DNA of 64,000 nt from Streptomyces tubercidicus (GTDB lineage Bacteria > Actinomycetota > Actinomycetes > Streptomycetales > Streptomycetaceae), in NCBI RefSeq assembly GCF_027497495.1, contig NZ_CP114205.1:372001-436000 (forward strand), in the 5' to 3' direction. A program made the position numbers and the translations under genes. Positions 1-9,738 of this stretch are shown one piece after another; position 1 is the first letter of the stretch; every line of letters starts with the position of its first letter. The notes under the pieces were generated by a model that ran no database searches, was not told the origin of the DNA, and was given only the letters and a program-made list of their open reading frames with translations.

Positions 1-1
1 G

Positions 2-208
2 GAAAACCTGACCTCGGTGACCGGAGTGATGAAGGGCACCTTCACTCGCCCCATGCCGGACGGCAAGGGCGGCGTCATCCAGCCGACGGGCAAGAAGTTC
101 TCCATCAACATGGCCACGGTCGGCATCTGGAACAAGCACGGAGTGATGGAAGAGGAGTTCCTCTTCTGGGACAACCTGACCTTCTACCAGCAGATCGGCC
201 TCGCCTGA
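2..208 (+). CDS. Ester cyclase / SnoaL-like protein, C-terminal part (5' truncated)
   Basis: Only the last 68 residues lie in the window; the reading frame is open at base 2 and ends at TGA 206-208. The visible part includes TGKKFSINMATVGIWNKHGV and ends in FLFWDNLTFYQQIGLA. This is the usual C-terminal half of the SnoaL-like ester cyclase family (NTF2-like cone fold). Family members act on small ligands or polyketide-like substrates, and many have no known substrate. The GTG at 17 is internal to the frame and is probably not the start. It converges on the permease gene, with a hairpin between them. The family call is good; the substrate is unknown. Confidence 0.75.
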   Translation, partial: ENLTSVTGVMKGTFTRPMPDGKGGVIQPTGKKFSINMATVGIWNKHGVMEEEFLFWDNLTFYQQIGLA

Positions 209-213
209 CCCGT

Positions 214-249
214 GCGTGGCCCGGCGGTGCGGGAACCGCCCGGCCACGC
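214..249. terminator. Hairpin between convergent genes
   Basis: GCGTGGCC (214-221) pairs with GGCCACGC (242-249) and GGCGG (223-227) with CCGCC (236-240), with one C/C mismatch. It begins just after the stop at 208 and precedes the converging permease stop at 324, as expected for an intrinsic terminator without a U tract, common in Streptomyces. Confidence 0.6.
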
Positions 250-323
250 AGAGGAGCAACGCGAGCCTTGGTTCAGAGGAGCCCGCCGGCCCTCATCCTC
301 CATAGCCGCTGCCGCGGCCGCGT

Positions 324-1961
324 TCAGGCGGCCGCGGGCCGGGCCACCGCCAGGTGCCGGACGCCGGACCGTACGGCCCAGAAGAAGACCGCGAGCGCGA
401 GGATGGCCACGGTGACCGAGTCGTACGGGGCCGGCAGCCGGCCGGAGCCCTCGAAGGTGCCCAGCCAGGAGAGCAGCGTCAGGGCGATCAGATAGGCCAC
501 CATCCAGGCGCCGGTGCGGAGTTCGGCGCCGAGCGGGCGGAACGGGCCGGCGCCGTCGCTCTCCCGGGCGGCCCGGTCGCGCGCGCCGGGGCGCATGGCC
601 AGGAAGATCAGCAGGCCGCCGAGCACGAGGGGCAGCGCGAGCCGCAGGTCGTGCCAGCCCGACCAGTAGACGAACTCGCTGGCCACCACGAAGCTGAGCG
701 GCGCGATCCAGCGCAGCCCCGGCACCCAGCCGGCGGTGCGGCCGCCCGGTTCGGCGCGGAAGACGGCGACCGCGACCGCGGAGGCGGCGTAGATCAGCAG
801 ATACATATCGCCCATGACGCTGACGATGTCCTGCCAGCCGCCGAACGGCAGCAGAAAGACCATGATGACGACGAGGTTGATGGCCAGCGCCCGGCGCGGG
901 ATACCGAACCGCTCGTTGACCTTCATGAAGTACCGGGGGATGGTGCCGTTCTTGGCGAGCGCGTAGGTGTGCCGCCCGTTGAGGGCCACGCCCACGTAGG
1001 CCGAACCGCCGGGCGAGATCACCGCGTCCGCGTACAGCAGGCTGGCCAGCCAGTGCAGGTTGAGGATCAGGGCGAGCTGGCCGAAGGGGGACTCGAAGGA
1101 GACCCCGTGCCAGCCGTTGCCGAGCAGATGCTCGGGGACGGTGAAGAGGAACGCCAGCTGCAGGGCCAGATACATCAGGACGGCGAGGCCGATGCCGGTG
1201 AGCACCGCGGCGGGGATGGTCCGGCGGGGGTTGCGGGTCTCGCCCGAGAAGTCCAGCGGGGCCTGGAATCCGTTGACGGAGTAGACGATGCCGCCGCCGG
1301 CCAGCGCGGTCAGGCAGGCGACATAGCCGTACGGGGCGAATCCGCCGTGGTCGGTGAGGCGGCCGGAGTGCCAGCCGGAGGCGATCAGCGCGATCACGGT
1401 GACCACCGGCACCACGATCTTGAACACCGAGATCGCGTTGTTGAGCTTGGCGAACATCCGCACCGCGAACCAGTTCAGCGCGGTCAGCAGGACGCTGAGC
1501 CCACCGGCCAGGGCCAGCCCGGCGAGCGTGAGGGTATGGCCGTTGTAGATGCCCGGGAGGTAGTGCGCGGCGTACTGCATGATCGCGCTGATCTCGGCCG
1601 CGGTACCGCCCACCGACAGCAGCGTCGACCAGCCGATGAGGGTGCCGACGAGCCGGCCGCTGGCGAACAGCGGCCAGCGGACCGTACCGCCGCCCTCCGG
1701 CCGGGTCGCGCCGAGTTCGATCATGACCAGGGCGACCAGCCCGCACAGCACACCGGCCCCGACCCAGGAGAGCAGCGCCGCGGGGCCGGCCGTCTGGGCC
1801 GCGTACAGGGCGGCGAACAGCCAGCCGGAGCCGACGATATTGGAGAAGCCGATGCCCGTCAGTCCCCAGAAGCCCAGGTCACGGCGCAATCGGCGCTCCT
1901 GCGCCTGCACTTCCGGGACGGCGGCCCCGTCGCCCTCACCCGATACCCGACGCTCCGCCAC
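324..1961 (-). CDS. APC-family amino acid permease
   Basis: A 545-residue polytopic membrane protein of the amino acid-polyamine-organocation superfamily. It probably imports an amino acid or amine across the cytoplasmic membrane. The N-terminal segment RDLGFWGLTGIGFSNIVGSG carries the glycine-rich unwound TM1 signature (GIGFSNIVGSG), followed by about 11-12 further hydrophobic stretches. The length fits the family (450-550). The GTG start at 1961 is preceded by AAGGAGG with good spacing. The gene stands alone: upstream is a divergent small membrane protein and downstream a converging gene. The substrate cannot be read from the sequence. Confidence 0.85.
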   Translation of the reverse strand: MAERRVSGEGDGAAVPEVQAQERRLRRDLGFWGLTGIGFSNIVGSGWLFAALYAAQTAGPAALLSWVGAGVLCGLVALVMIELGATRPEGGGTVRWPLFASGRLVGTLIGWSTLLSVGGTAAEISAIMQYAAHYLPGIYNGHTLTLAGLALAGGLSVLLTALNWFAVRMFAKLNNAISVFKIVVPVVTVIALIASGWHSGRLTDHGGFAPYGYVACLTALAGGGIVYSVNGFQAPLDFSGETRNPRRTIPAAVLTGIGLAVLMYLALQLAFLFTVPEHLLGNGWHGVSFESPFGQLALILNLHWLASLLYADAVISPGGSAYVGVALNGRHTYALAKNGTIPRYFMKVNERFGIPRRALAINLVVIMVFLLPFGGWQDIVSVMGDMYLLIYAASAVAVAVFRAEPGGRTAGWVPGLRWIAPLSFVVASEFVYWSGWHDLRLALPLVLGGLLIFLAMRPGARDRAARESDGAGPFRPLGAELRTGAWMVAYLIALTLLSWLGTFEGSGRLPAPYDSVTVAILALAVFFWAVRSGVRHLAVARPAAA

Positions 1962-2271
1962 GAGAACGGCCTCCTTGATTCACTGTTACGGCTCGCCGGA
2001 CCCTACTCGACGATCACCGAAGGGGAATCACGCGTTCCACCAGCGGACACTTCCACCACGGAGCGCAGCGGAACGGCGGCCGTACGCTGCGTCCCCGGCA
2101 CCCGGCCGGACCGGAAGCGGCGCAGGTGAGGCCGGGTGCCCACACCCTCATCTGGCGCGATCTTGTGCGCATTGTTTGCGGCAGGCGGGTAGGAGACCGC
2201 CGGGGGAAGCCGCGTCGGCACCAGAGGGCGGCTCCTGCCGGGATGGTCGTATCGAGGCGAGGAGACGTCGG
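1962..2271. other. Divergent intergenic region, 310 bp
   Basis: It separates the permease start (1961, minus) from the small membrane protein start (2272, plus) and must hold both promoters. The permease Shine-Dalgarno lies within 1969-1976. I see no convincing operator, repeat or RNA gene; the open frames here lack good start signals. Confidence 0.4.
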
Positions 2272-2526
2272 ATGACATTGCCGTGGCGTGAGGACGAGAG
2301 CTGGCGGCGGCGCTATCCGCAGGCGGGGCCCGACTGGACGCAGGGTATGCCGCAGGGCCGCACCGACGCGCTGACGCCCATGGGGCGGGTCGAGCAGTAC
2401 GGCCAGATGGGCAGCGCACTGCGCGGTGGGTGGCTGGCGCCCTGGCAGCGCAAGGTGATCTTCAGCTGCGTGGTCGGGGCCGTCGTGGTCGCCGCGGTGT
2501 CGGTGCTCCTGGTCGCCTTCGGCTGA
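2272..2526 (+). CDS. Small membrane protein of unknown function (84 aa)
   Basis: ATG at 2272 follows GAGGAGACGTCGG, a good ribosome site. The first 60 residues are polar (WREDESWRRRYPQAGPDW) and the last 20-odd form one strongly hydrophobic segment (VIFSCVVGAVVVAAVSVLL) ending in VAFG. The topology is therefore that of a C-terminal single-pass protein with a cytoplasmic N-terminus. I do not recognise a named family. It sits alone between the permease and the minus-strand epsilon-like gene. Confidence 0.6.
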   Translation: MTLPWREDESWRRRYPQAGPDWTQGMPQGRTDALTPMGRVEQYGQMGSALRGGWLAPWQRKVIFSCVVGAVVVAAVSVLLVAFG

Positions 2527-2552
2527 CCACCCGTCAGGCCCGGCCCCAGGGA

Positions 2553-3059
2553 TCAGCCGCAGGTCCAGCAGCCCGACCAGCATGCGGAGCGGTGCGCGGG
2601 GTGCCGCTTGCCCGGCGGAGGTTCCGCAGGCCGGGCGGCCTCGGCGAGGGCCTGGAGGCCGGCGAGCTGGGCGCACAGCACGACGCTGATCGCCGCGATT
2701 TCCTCCGGCTCGGCATGGCCCTTCTCGATCCGCAGCCAGGATGCGGGCTCGCTCGCGTCGACGGGCACGCTTCCGTCGGGCGACGCGGGGCGGTCGACAG
2801 CCGTGGCCTCCCCGGCGGCCGTGTCCCCCGGGGAGGGTGTGCGCTCGCCGGAGGAGGGGTCGGCGGCGGTCCCGCTCTCGTCCGGGGCCGCACCCCCGTC
2901 GGTGAGGGTGTCCTCCTCGACGGGTGGGGCCCCGGTGACGGCGGGGCGCTCGCCGACAGGGACGGCGGCGCCGTTGTCGGTGTGCTCCTCGATGGTGGTG
3001 CCCTCGGCGAGGCGGGTGGCCTCGCTGAGGACGGTGCTCGCGTCGGTGGATGTGCTCAT
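2553..3059 (-). CDS. Acyl-CoA carboxylase epsilon subunit-like protein
   Basis: A 168-residue protein whose segment WLRIEKGHAEPEEIAAISVV matches the conserved core of actinobacterial acyl-CoA carboxylase epsilon subunits (AccE/PccE). These small proteins bind and stimulate the biotin-dependent carboxylase holoenzyme. Known epsilon subunits are about 60-90 residues. Here about 95 acidic, Ser/Thr/Pro/Gly-rich, probably disordered residues precede the core, and the C-terminus is Cys/Trp-rich (SACWSGCWTCG). ATG 3059 (MSTSTDASTV) was chosen; the frame continues upstream to 3296 with low-complexity Arg-rich sequence. No carboxylase alpha or beta subunit lies nearby, so its partner is elsewhere. Confidence 0.65.
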   Translation of the reverse strand: MSTSTDASTVLSEATRLAEGTTIEEHTDNGAAVPVGERPAVTGAPPVEEDTLTDGGAAPDESGTAADPSSGERTPSPGDTAAGEATAVDRPASPDGSVPVDASEPASWLRIEKGHAEPEEIAAISVVLCAQLAGLQALAEAARPAEPPPGKRHPAHRSACWSGCWTCG

Positions 3060-3348
3060 GTGTGGGGGTCCGTGGGCTCGGCGGTGGTGCGCGGGGTGTG
3101 ACCTGCCACCCGGTGCCGCACGGTGGGTGTTCGGGCAGGTCACAGGGCCGACGCTAAGAGCGTGCCGGGGCGCTGTCGCGCGCTGGGCCCGCCTGCTGCG
3201 CCATTCGGACGACCCGCCGGGGGCCCAGGCGTGATATCCGGGGCCGGGGCCGTGTTGCTCCCGGTCCTCACGTCGTGGGCGACGAGCATCGCGCACAGGT
3301 ATGTGCAGGCACGCGGCTGCCGGATGACGCAGTCAGGATGGCGGGACG

Positions 3349-4605
3349 ATGAGACGTGATCAGGCCGACGACGGGTGTGCCGCTCCGCGGCACGACGGAC
3401 GCCGGGGGTTTTTGAAGTGTGCGGCGGGGATCGCGGGGGCGGCCGCGGCGGGGATCGGCGCGCAGACGGCCGCGGAGGCGGCGGGCCGGCCCGTGGGCGG
3501 GTTGCGCGACGGCGGGCTGCTGCCCGACAAGGTGGCCTTCCACGGGCGCCATCAGTCCGGCATCGTGACCCCGCAGCAGCTCTTCGCCGGCTTCGTCGGC
3601 TTCGATGTGCTGGCCCAGGACCGTGACGGTCTGACCTCCCTGTTCCAGAAGCTCACCAGGCGGTCGCGGGTGCTGGCGGCCGGTGTGAAGCCGCGCGACG
3701 AGCAGGTCGCCTCGGAGGATCCCACCCCCGACTCCCTGAGCATCACCCTCGGCGTGGGCGCCTCACTGTTCGACGACCGCTTCGGCCTCTCCGGGCACAA
3801 GCCGCGCCACCTCAAGGCGATGCCGGCCTTCCCCGACGACCGGCTGGAGCCGGCCCGCTGCCACGGCGATCTGTCGTTGCAGATCTGTGCCCAGCACCCG
3901 GACGCCATCGTGCACGTACTGCGCGATCTGGCGCGGGAGACGGAGGGCCTGCTGCGGCCCCGCTGGCGTACGGACGCCTTCCTCAACCCGTCGCGGCCCT
4001 CGGGGTCGCCGCGTACCTTCGTCGGCTTCAAGGACGGGATCGTCAACCCGGACACCGGCTCGGCCCGGGAGATGGACCGGCTGCTGTGGGTGACCCCGCC
4101 CTGCGGCGAGCCGGACTGGGCGCTGGGCGGCAGCTATCAGGTGCTGCGTCTGATCCGCTTCCACATCGAGAAGTGGGACAAGGTGCCGGTGGCGCGCCAG
4201 GAGAAGATCTTCGGGCGGCGCAAGGCGAGCGGAGCGCCGCTGGACGGTACGCACGAGTCGGACGCGCCGCGGTACCGCGAGGACCCGCACGGCAAAAAGG
4301 TCCCGCTCAACTCCCATATCCGACTGGCCAATCCCCGCACCGACAAGACCGACAAGTCCCGCTTCCTGCGCCGGAGTTACAACTACGACGCGGGTTACGA
4401 CAGCAAGGGACGGATGGACCTCGGGCTGGTCTTCTGCGGCTACCAGCAGAACCCGGAGCGGCAGTTCGCCGCCGTACAGCGGCGTCTGCGGCACGAGCCG
4501 CTGTCCGAGTTCATCACCCCGATCGGCGGCGGCTACTTCTTCATCCTGCCCGGGGTACGGGACGCCGACGACTGGTTCGGGTCCCAGCTGCTGCAGAAGA
4601 CCTGA
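3349..4605 (+). CDS. Dyp-type heme peroxidase, Tat-exported
   Basis: A 418-residue dye-decolourising peroxidase, a secreted heme enzyme using H2O2. A twin-arginine signal (GRRGFLK at about residues 18-24, then an alanine-rich stretch) indicates Tat export with folded cofactor. Family signatures are GFKDGIVNP (catalytic Asp, GxxDG), the proximal heme His in NSHIRLANPR and the distal Arg in FLRRSYNYD. The gene is monocistronic; its stop is followed by a 16-bp hairpin shared with the converging hydrogenase operon. S. lividans DtpA is a Tat-exported member linked to copper trafficking, but the neighbourhood here does not include its usual copper-oxidase partners, so that role is not assumed. Confidence 0.88.
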   Translation: MRRDQADDGCAAPRHDGRRGFLKCAAGIAGAAAAGIGAQTAAEAAGRPVGGLRDGGLLPDKVAFHGRHQSGIVTPQQLFAGFVGFDVLAQDRDGLTSLFQKLTRRSRVLAAGVKPRDEQVASEDPTPDSLSITLGVGASLFDDRFGLSGHKPRHLKAMPAFPDDRLEPARCHGDLSLQICAQHPDAIVHVLRDLARETEGLLRPRWRTDAFLNPSRPSGSPRTFVGFKDGIVNPDTGSAREMDRLLWVTPPCGEPDWALGGSYQVLRLIRFHIEKWDKVPVARQEKIFGRRKASGAPLDGTHESDAPRYREDPHGKKVPLNSHIRLANPRTDKTDKSRFLRRSYNYDAGYDSKGRMDLGLVFCGYQQNPERQFAAVQRRLRHEPLSEFITPIGGGYFFILPGVRDADDWFGSQLLQKT

Positions 4606-4618
4606 GCGGGCCGGTCAC

Positions 4619-4663
4619 ACGGCACGAGGGCGGCGCCCGGTCCGGGTGCCGCCCTCGTGCCGT
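4619..4663. terminator. Bidirectional terminator, 16-bp perfect stem
   Basis: ACGGCACGAGGGCGGC (4619-4634) pairs perfectly with GCCGCCCTCGTGCCGT (4648-4663); the inner CCCGG/CCGGG can extend the stem. It lies between the converging peroxidase stop (4605) and hypE stop (4714) and can end both transcripts. Confidence 0.85.
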
Positions 4664-4713
4664 ACCCGGGCCCCGCCCACCGTCAGCGGGCGGGGATTCC
4701 GGGGGAACGCGCC

Positions 4714-5823
4714 TCAGCAGATCCGCGGCAGCTGCTCGCCCAGCGGCAGATCGACGACCCGGGTACCGCCCAGCGGCGTGCGGGCCACGACCATGCCGGG
4801 GTGGGTCTCGACGGTCTCCCCGATGATCCGGGCACCGGCGCCCAGGGGGTGCGCCCGCATCGCGTCCAGCACCGCGTCGGCGTGCTCGCGGGGGACGAAC
4901 GCCACCAGCTTCCCCTCGTTGGCGACGTACATCGGATCCAGGCCGAGGATGGCGCAGGCATTGGCGACGGCCGACGGCACCGGGACGGCGCGCTCCTGGA
5001 CGACGATGCCGGTGGCGGAGGCGGTGGCGATCTCGCACAGGGCGGCGGCCAGCCCGCCGCGGGTGGGGTCGCGCAGCACATGCAGATCGGGGGTGACGGC
5101 GAGCATGCTCTCGACGAGGCCGCCGAGGGCCGCGCAGTCGCTCTCGATCTCGACGCCGAACTCCAGGCCCTCACGGACGCTCATGATGGCCACACCGTGC
5201 AGGCCGATGTCACCGCTGACGATCACCACATCGCCGGGGACGACGCGCTGCGGGCGCAGATCGACGCCCGCCGGGATCAGGCCGATACCGGCGGTGTTGA
5301 GGTAGACACCGTCACCGTGGCCCGCTTCGACGACCTTGGTGTCGCCGGTCGCGACCTCGACCCCGGCGGCCCGTGCCGCCGCGCCCATGGCGTCGGCGAC
5401 CCCGGCGACCACCGGCATCTCGACACCCTCCTCCAGGATGAAGCCGCAGGAGAGATAGGCCGCTCGGGCGCCGCTCATCGCGAGGTCGTTGACGGTGCCG
5501 TTGACGGCGAGATCGCCGATGCAGCCGCCCGGGAAGAAGAGCGGCCGCACGACATAGGAGTCGGTGGTGAAGGCCAGCCGGACGCCCCCGAGCGATACCG
5601 CGGCGGAGTCGCCGAGCTGGGCGAGGATCTCACCGCCGAAGGCGGGGGCGAAGATCTGCTGGACGAGTTCGGCGGACAGCGCGCCCCCGCCGCCGTGTCC
5701 CATGACGACGCGGGGCTGATCGCGGAGCGGGGTGGGGCAGGTCCAGCCGGAGATGTCGACGGTGGGCAGTCCGCGGTCGGCCGGGGTGGGGCCGCCGGGG
5801 GTGGGGTGTCGGGTGTCAGGCAA
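4714..5823 (-). CDS. hypE: Hydrogenase maturation protein HypE
   Basis: HypE (369 aa) dehydrates the thiocarboxamide on its own C-terminal Cys to thiocyanate, supplying the CN ligands of the [NiFe] centre. The protein ends in the diagnostic [23 protein letters not shown] is the N-terminal AIRS/PurM-like ATP-binding start, and [12 protein letters not shown] lies in the C-terminal domain. I place the start at TTG 5823 because AGGAGG stands nine bases upstream and it overlaps the hypD stop. It also keeps the segment [14 protein letters not shown] that precedes the conserved core. The ATG at 5703 would begin at MGHGGGG and give 329 aa. It is the last gene of the operon, followed by a terminator. 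Confidence 0.9.
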   Translation of the reverse strand: MPDTRHPTPGGPTPADRGLPTVDISGWTCPTPLRDQPRVVMGHGGGGALSAELVQQIFAPAFGGEILAQLGDSAAVSLGGVRLAFTTDSYVVRPLFFPGGCIGDLAVNGTVNDLAMSGARAAYLSCGFILEEGVEMPVVAGVADAMGAAARAAGVEVATGDTKVVEAGHGDGVYLNTAGIGLIPAGVDLRPQRVVPGDVVIVSGDIGLHGVAIMSVREGLEFGVEIESDCAALGGLVESMLAVTPDLHVLRDPTRGGLAAALCEIATASATGIVVQERAVPVPSAVANACAILGLDPMYVANEGKLVAFVPREHADAVLDAMRAHPLGAGARIIGETVETHPGMVVARTPLGGTRVVDLPLGEQLPRIC

Positions 5824-6940
5824 CGGGGCTCGCCTCCTGCGGGGTGGGCGTGGGGCCGAGTCGGCGGTAGAGGTAGTAGGCGGCGCAGGCGCCCTCGCTG
5901 GAGACCATGGTGGCGCCGAGCGGGGAGCGCGGGGTGCAGGCGGTGCCGAAGGCTTCGCACTCGTGCGGTTTGATGAGCCCCTGGAGGACTTCCCCGCTGC
6001 GGCAGGCGGCGGGTTCGCGGGTGGTGATGCCGTCGACGGAGAAGCGGTACTCGGCGTCGTAGTCGCGGTAGCGCTCGGACAGCCGCCAGCCGCTGTCGGG
6101 GATGGTGCCGATACCGCGCCAGGAGCGGTCGGTGACCTCGAAGACATCGGCGAGCATGGCCTGCGCGGCGGGGTTGCCCTCGCTGCGGACGGCGCGCGGG
6201 TAGGCGTTGTCCACGGTGTGTTCGCCGCGCTCCAGCTGGCGGACGGTGCGGCGGATGCCCTCCAGGATGTCCAGCGGTTCGAAGCCGGTGACCACGATGG
6301 GCACCTGGAAGCGGTCGGCCAGTGCGGGGTACTCCCCCATGCCCATCACACTGCAGACATGGCCCGCGGCGAGGAACGCCTGGACCCGGCAGCTGGGCGA
6401 GGTCATGATCGCCTCGATCGCGGGCGGCACCCGGACGTGCGAGACCAGCAGGCTGAAGTTGGGGATGCCGAGCTTGCGGGCCTGATGGACCGTCATGGCA
6501 TTGGGCGGTGCGGTGGTTTCGAAGCCGATGCCGAAGAACACCACCTCGCGGTGCGGGTTCTGCTGGGCGATCTTCAGGGCGTCGAGCGGGGAGTAGACGA
6601 CCCGGACGTCGCCGCCCCGGCTGCGTACCTGGAACAGATCGCGGTCGCTGCCGGGGACCCGGAGCATGTCACCGAAGGAGCAGAAGATCACGTCGGGGCG
6701 GGAGGCGATCTCCAGGGCCTTGTCGATGACCTCCAGCGGTGTCACACAGACCGGACAGCCCGGACCGTGAATCAACTCGACCTCGTCGGGGAGGAGTTGG
6801 TCGATGCCATGCCGGATGATGGTGTGGGTCTGCCCGCCGCAGACCTCCATCAGGGCCCAGGGCCGGGTGACCGTGGCCCGGATCTCGTCGAGCAGCCGCC
6901 GGGCCAGCTCGGGGTTCTGGAATTCTTCGAGGTACTTCAC
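5816..6940 (-). CDS. hypD: Hydrogenase maturation protein HypD
   Basis: A 374-residue Fe-S scaffold that, with HypC, assembles the Fe(CN)2CO unit. Visible signatures are [20 protein letters not shown], and the C-terminal cysteines in [22 protein letters not shown] and [11 protein letters not shown] that hold the [4Fe-4S] cluster. Start GTG 6940 (VKYLEEFQ) follows GGGAG and overlaps the hypC stop by four bases (GTGA), so translation is coupled. Length and motifs are fully normal. Confidence 0.95.
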   Translation of the reverse strand: MKYLEEFQNPELARRLLDEIRATVTRPWALMEVCGGQTHTIIRHGIDQLLPDEVELIHGPGCPVCVTPLEVIDKALEIASRPDVIFCSFGDMLRVPGSDRDLFQVRSRGGDVRVVYSPLDALKIAQQNPHREVVFFGIGFETTAPPNAMTVHQARKLGIPNFSLLVSHVRVPPAIEAIMTSPSCRVQAFLAAGHVCSVMGMGEYPALADRFQVPIVVTGFEPLDILEGIRRTVRQLERGEHTVDNAYPRAVRSEGNPAAQAMLADVFEVTDRSWRGIGTIPDSGWRLSERYRDYDAEYRFSVDGITTREPAACRSGEVLQGLIKPHECEAFGTACTPRSPLGATMVSSEGACAAYYLYRRLGPTPTPQEASPVA

Positions 6941-7272
6941 CGGCTCGTCTCCCGCGCTCCGTCGTTGCGGGCGGCCGGGGGTGTGCCGCCCGCCCCGTCC
7001 CATCCCTCGGGGGCGGCCGCCTCCCAGGGGTCGCTGAACTCCTCCTGCAGCAGGCCCAGTTCCTCGAACAGGGCCAGCGTCTGCCGGGCGGATTCCTCGT
7101 CCAGGCGCTGCAGCGCGAAGCCGACGTGGACGATGGCGTACTCACCGACCTTCAGGTCGGGGACGTACTCCAGGCACACCTCCTTGACCACACCGCCGAA
7201 GTCGACGGTCGCCATGCGGGTGCCGTCCCGTTCCTCGATGTCCAATACCTTGCCGGGTACCGCCAGGCACAT
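6937..7272 (-). CDS. hypC: Hydrogenase maturation chaperone HypC
   Basis: A 111-residue HypC/HupF-family protein starting MCLAVPGKV. Cys2 (after Met removal the N-terminal residue) binds the Fe(CN)2CO intermediate and the hydrogenase large subunit. Family proteins are about 75-95 residues. This one carries about 30 extra Pro/Ala/Gly-rich residues at the C-terminus ([17 protein letters not shown] onward), which read through to the coupled hypD start. AGGAGAGG upstream of ATG 7272 is a strong ribosome site. It lies 51 bp downstream of hypF. Confidence 0.93.
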   Translation of the reverse strand: MCLAVPGKVLDIEERDGTRMATVDFGGVVKEVCLEYVPDLKVGEYAIVHVGFALQRLDEESARQTLALFEELGLLQEEFSDPWEAAAPEGWDGAGGTPPAARNDGARETSR

Positions 7273-7323
7273 GGGGCCTCTCCTCGTCGTGGGTACGTTG
7301 CGTCCGCCGCGCCGCGGTGCCGC

Positions 7324-9738
7324 TCAGCGCACGGCGGCTCCTGCCGTGCGCGCCGCCACGACGATCTGACCGAGCGCCAGGCCGCCGTCGTTGGGCGGGA
7401 CGCGGCGGTGGCGCAGGACCGTGAAGCCGTCCTGCCGCAGCAGGCGGGCGGTGGCCTCGGCCAGCAGGGTGTTGGCGAAGACTCCGCCGGTCAGGGCCAC
7501 GGTCGTCAGACCGGCGCGCTCCCGGGCCAGTGCGCAGCCGCGCCGGACGAGGTCGGCGACCGCGCCGTGGAAGCGGGCCGCGATCAGCGGTACGGCGGTG
7601 CCCGCGCGGAGGTCCGCGATGACGGCGGTGAGCACCGGTGCCGGGTCCGCGACGAGGTCGGCGGCCGCCGGTCCCGTCTGCCCGCCGCGCAGCGCGAACG
7701 CGTAACCGGGGCCGGGGTCCTCGCCCGCGGTCAGGGCCGCGGCTTCGAGGGCGATGGCGGCCTGGGCCTCGTACCCGGCGTGGTGACAGACCCCGGCCAG
7801 CGAGGAGACCGCGTCGAAGAGCCGGCCCATGCTGGAGGTGGGCACGCAGTTGAGGTCGCGTTCGAGCTGCCGGGCCAGCAGCCGCCGCTCATCCGGCGGG
7901 CAGGCCGCCACCGGGGGCAGGTCCCCGTCCCAGTCGATACCGGCGGCGCGCAGATGGGCGAGGGCCATCCGGTAGGGGCGCCGTACGGTGGTGTCGCCAC
8001 CGGGCAGCGGCACATAGCCGAGCTGCCCGAAGCGGCGGTAGCCGTCGTAGTCGGCGAGCAGGATCTCGCCGCCCCAGATGGTGTGGTCGTCGCCGTAGCC
8101 GGTGCCGTCGAAGGCGACGCCGATGACGGGCCGGCCGTCGCGCAGTCCGTGTTCGGCCATGGCCGCGGCGATATGGGCGTGATGGTGCTGGACGCGCACC
8201 AGCGGCCGGCCGTCGGTGTGGGACTGCGCCCACCGGCCGGAGCGGTAGCCGGGATGCCGGTCGGCGGCGAGGAGTTGCGGGCGCACGCCGGTGACCGTCT
8301 CCAGATGCGCCTCGGCCCGTTCGAAGGCGAGCTGGGTGGCGAGATCGTCCATATCGCCGATGTGCGCGGAGAGCCAGGCGCGGTGCCCTTCGGCGAGGCA
8401 GAGCACGTTCTTGAGGTCGCCGCCGGTCGCGAGCGCGGGCCGGACCGGCACCGGGAGGGGGACCGGGAACGGGGCATAGCCACGGGAGCGGCGGACGAAC
8501 AGCGGCTCCCCGTCGCTGACGCGGACCACGGAGTCATCGCACGGAATCCGGATCGGCCGGTCGTGGGTGAGCCAGGCGTCCGCCAGATGCGCGAGGCGCC
8601 GTACGGCCTCGTCGTCGTCGGTGACGATCGGTTCGCCCGCGATATTGCCGCTGGTCATGACGAGCAGCCGGGGCCCCGGGGGGTCGCCGGGCAGCCCGAG
8701 GAGCAGGTGGTGCAGCGGCGTGTACGGCAGCATGACGCCCAGGTCGGGGCTGCCGGGGGCGACGGCCTCGGACAGTGTGGGTGCGCCGGGGGCCGGGGCG
8801 GGGTGCGGGGTGCGGCGCAGCAGGACGATCGGGCGTACCGGCCCGGTGAGCAGCGCGCGCTCCTCCGCTCCCACCCGCACCAGGTGGGCCATCTCGTCGA
8901 TATGGCGGGCCATCAGGGCGAAGGGTTTGTCGCCACGGGCCTTGCGGTGGCGCAGCAGGGCGACGGCGGTGTCGTCGGAGGCGTCGCAGACGAGGTGGTA
9001 GCCGCCGAGGCCCTTGACGGCCACGATCGCGCCCTCGGCGAGCAGCCGCCGGGTGTCGGCGACCGGGTCGGCGCCGGGGGCCGGGCGCGGTGGGCGGGTG
9101 CGGTCGGCGGGGTCCGCGGTCAGCAGCCGCAGCCGGGGGCCGCAGTCATGGCAGGCGATGGGCTGGGCGTGGAACCGCCGGTCGGCCGGGTCCGCGTACT
9201 CCCGTGCGCAGCGGGGGCACATCGGGAAGCGGTCCATGGTCGTCAGCGCCCGGTCGTAGGGAACCCCGGTGACGATGGTGAAGCGCGGCCCGCAGTGGGT
9301 GCAGCTGAGGAAGGGGTGCCGGTGGCGGCGGTCGGCCGGGTCGGTCAGCTCGGCGAGGCAGGCCGCGCAGGTGGCGGCGTCCGGGGCGACCAGGGTGCGG
9401 GAGGGGCCGTGGGCGCGGGAGGGGAGGATACGGAAGCCGGTGTCGCCGGCCGGCGCGATCTCCTGGCCGTCGACGGTCTCCACTACGGCCAGCGGTGGGG
9501 CCTCACCGCTGAGGCGTTCGCCGAAGCGGGCCAGCGCCGCGGGGGCGCCCTCGACCTCGGCGACGACGCCCTCGCCGGTGTTGGTCACATGGCCGGTCAG
9601 GCCCAGTTCGGTGGCGAGGGTGTGCACGAACGGGCGGAAGCCGACGCCCTGGACGACGCCGCGCACGGTGATCCGACGGCGTGCGGCGGCGGTGGAAGGG
9701 GCCGTCGCGGTGGTCCCCTCGGCCTGCCCTGTCGTCAT
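7324..9738 (-). CDS. hypF: Carbamoyltransferase HypF
   Basis: An 804-residue enzyme that makes carbamoyl-adenylate from carbamoyl phosphate and transfers it to the HypE C-terminal Cys, the first step of CN ligand synthesis. Domains in order: acylphosphatase-like (about 20-110, RGVVQGVGFRPFV), two zinc-finger segments (CAACLAEL, SCTHCGPRF, MCPRCAREY, ACHDCGPRL at about 128-205), a YrdC-like domain, and a Kae1-like domain with VQHHHAHIAAAM and VAFDGTGYGDD. It starts at ATG 9738, overlapping the hypB stop by four bases. Size and domain order are those of the full-length family. Confidence 0.95.
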   Translation of the reverse strand: MTTGQAEGTTATAPSTAAARRRITVRGVVQGVGFRPFVHTLATELGLTGHVTNTGEGVVAEVEGAPAALARFGERLSGEAPPLAVVETVDGQEIAPAGDTGFRILPSRAHGPSRTLVAPDAATCAACLAELTDPADRRHRHPFLSCTHCGPRFTIVTGVPYDRALTTMDRFPMCPRCAREYADPADRRFHAQPIACHDCGPRLRLLTADPADRTRPPRPAPGADPVADTRRLLAEGAIVAVKGLGGYHLVCDASDDTAVALLRHRKARGDKPFALMARHIDEMAHLVRVGAEERALLTGPVRPIVLLRRTPHPAPAPGAPTLSEAVAPGSPDLGVMLPYTPLHHLLLGLPGDPPGPRLLVMTSGNIAGEPIVTDDDEAVRRLAHLADAWLTHDRPIRIPCDDSVVRVSDGEPLFVRRSRGYAPFPVPLPVPVRPALATGGDLKNVLCLAEGHRAWLSAHIGDMDDLATQLAFERAEAHLETVTGVRPQLLAADRHPGYRSGRWAQSHTDGRPLVRVQHHHAHIAAAMAEHGLRDGRPVIGVAFDGTGYGDDHTIWGGEILLADYDGYRRFGQLGYVPLPGGDTTVRRPYRMALAHLRAAGIDWDGDLPPVAACPPDERRLLARQLERDLNCVPTSSMGRLFDAVSSLAGVCHHAGYEAQAAIALEAAALTAGEDPGPGYAFALRGGQTGPAAADLVADPAPVLTAVIADLRAGTAVPLIAARFHGAVADLVRRGCALARERAGLTTVALTGGVFANTLLAEATARLLRQDGFTVLRHRRVPPNDGGLALGQIVVAARTAGAAVR

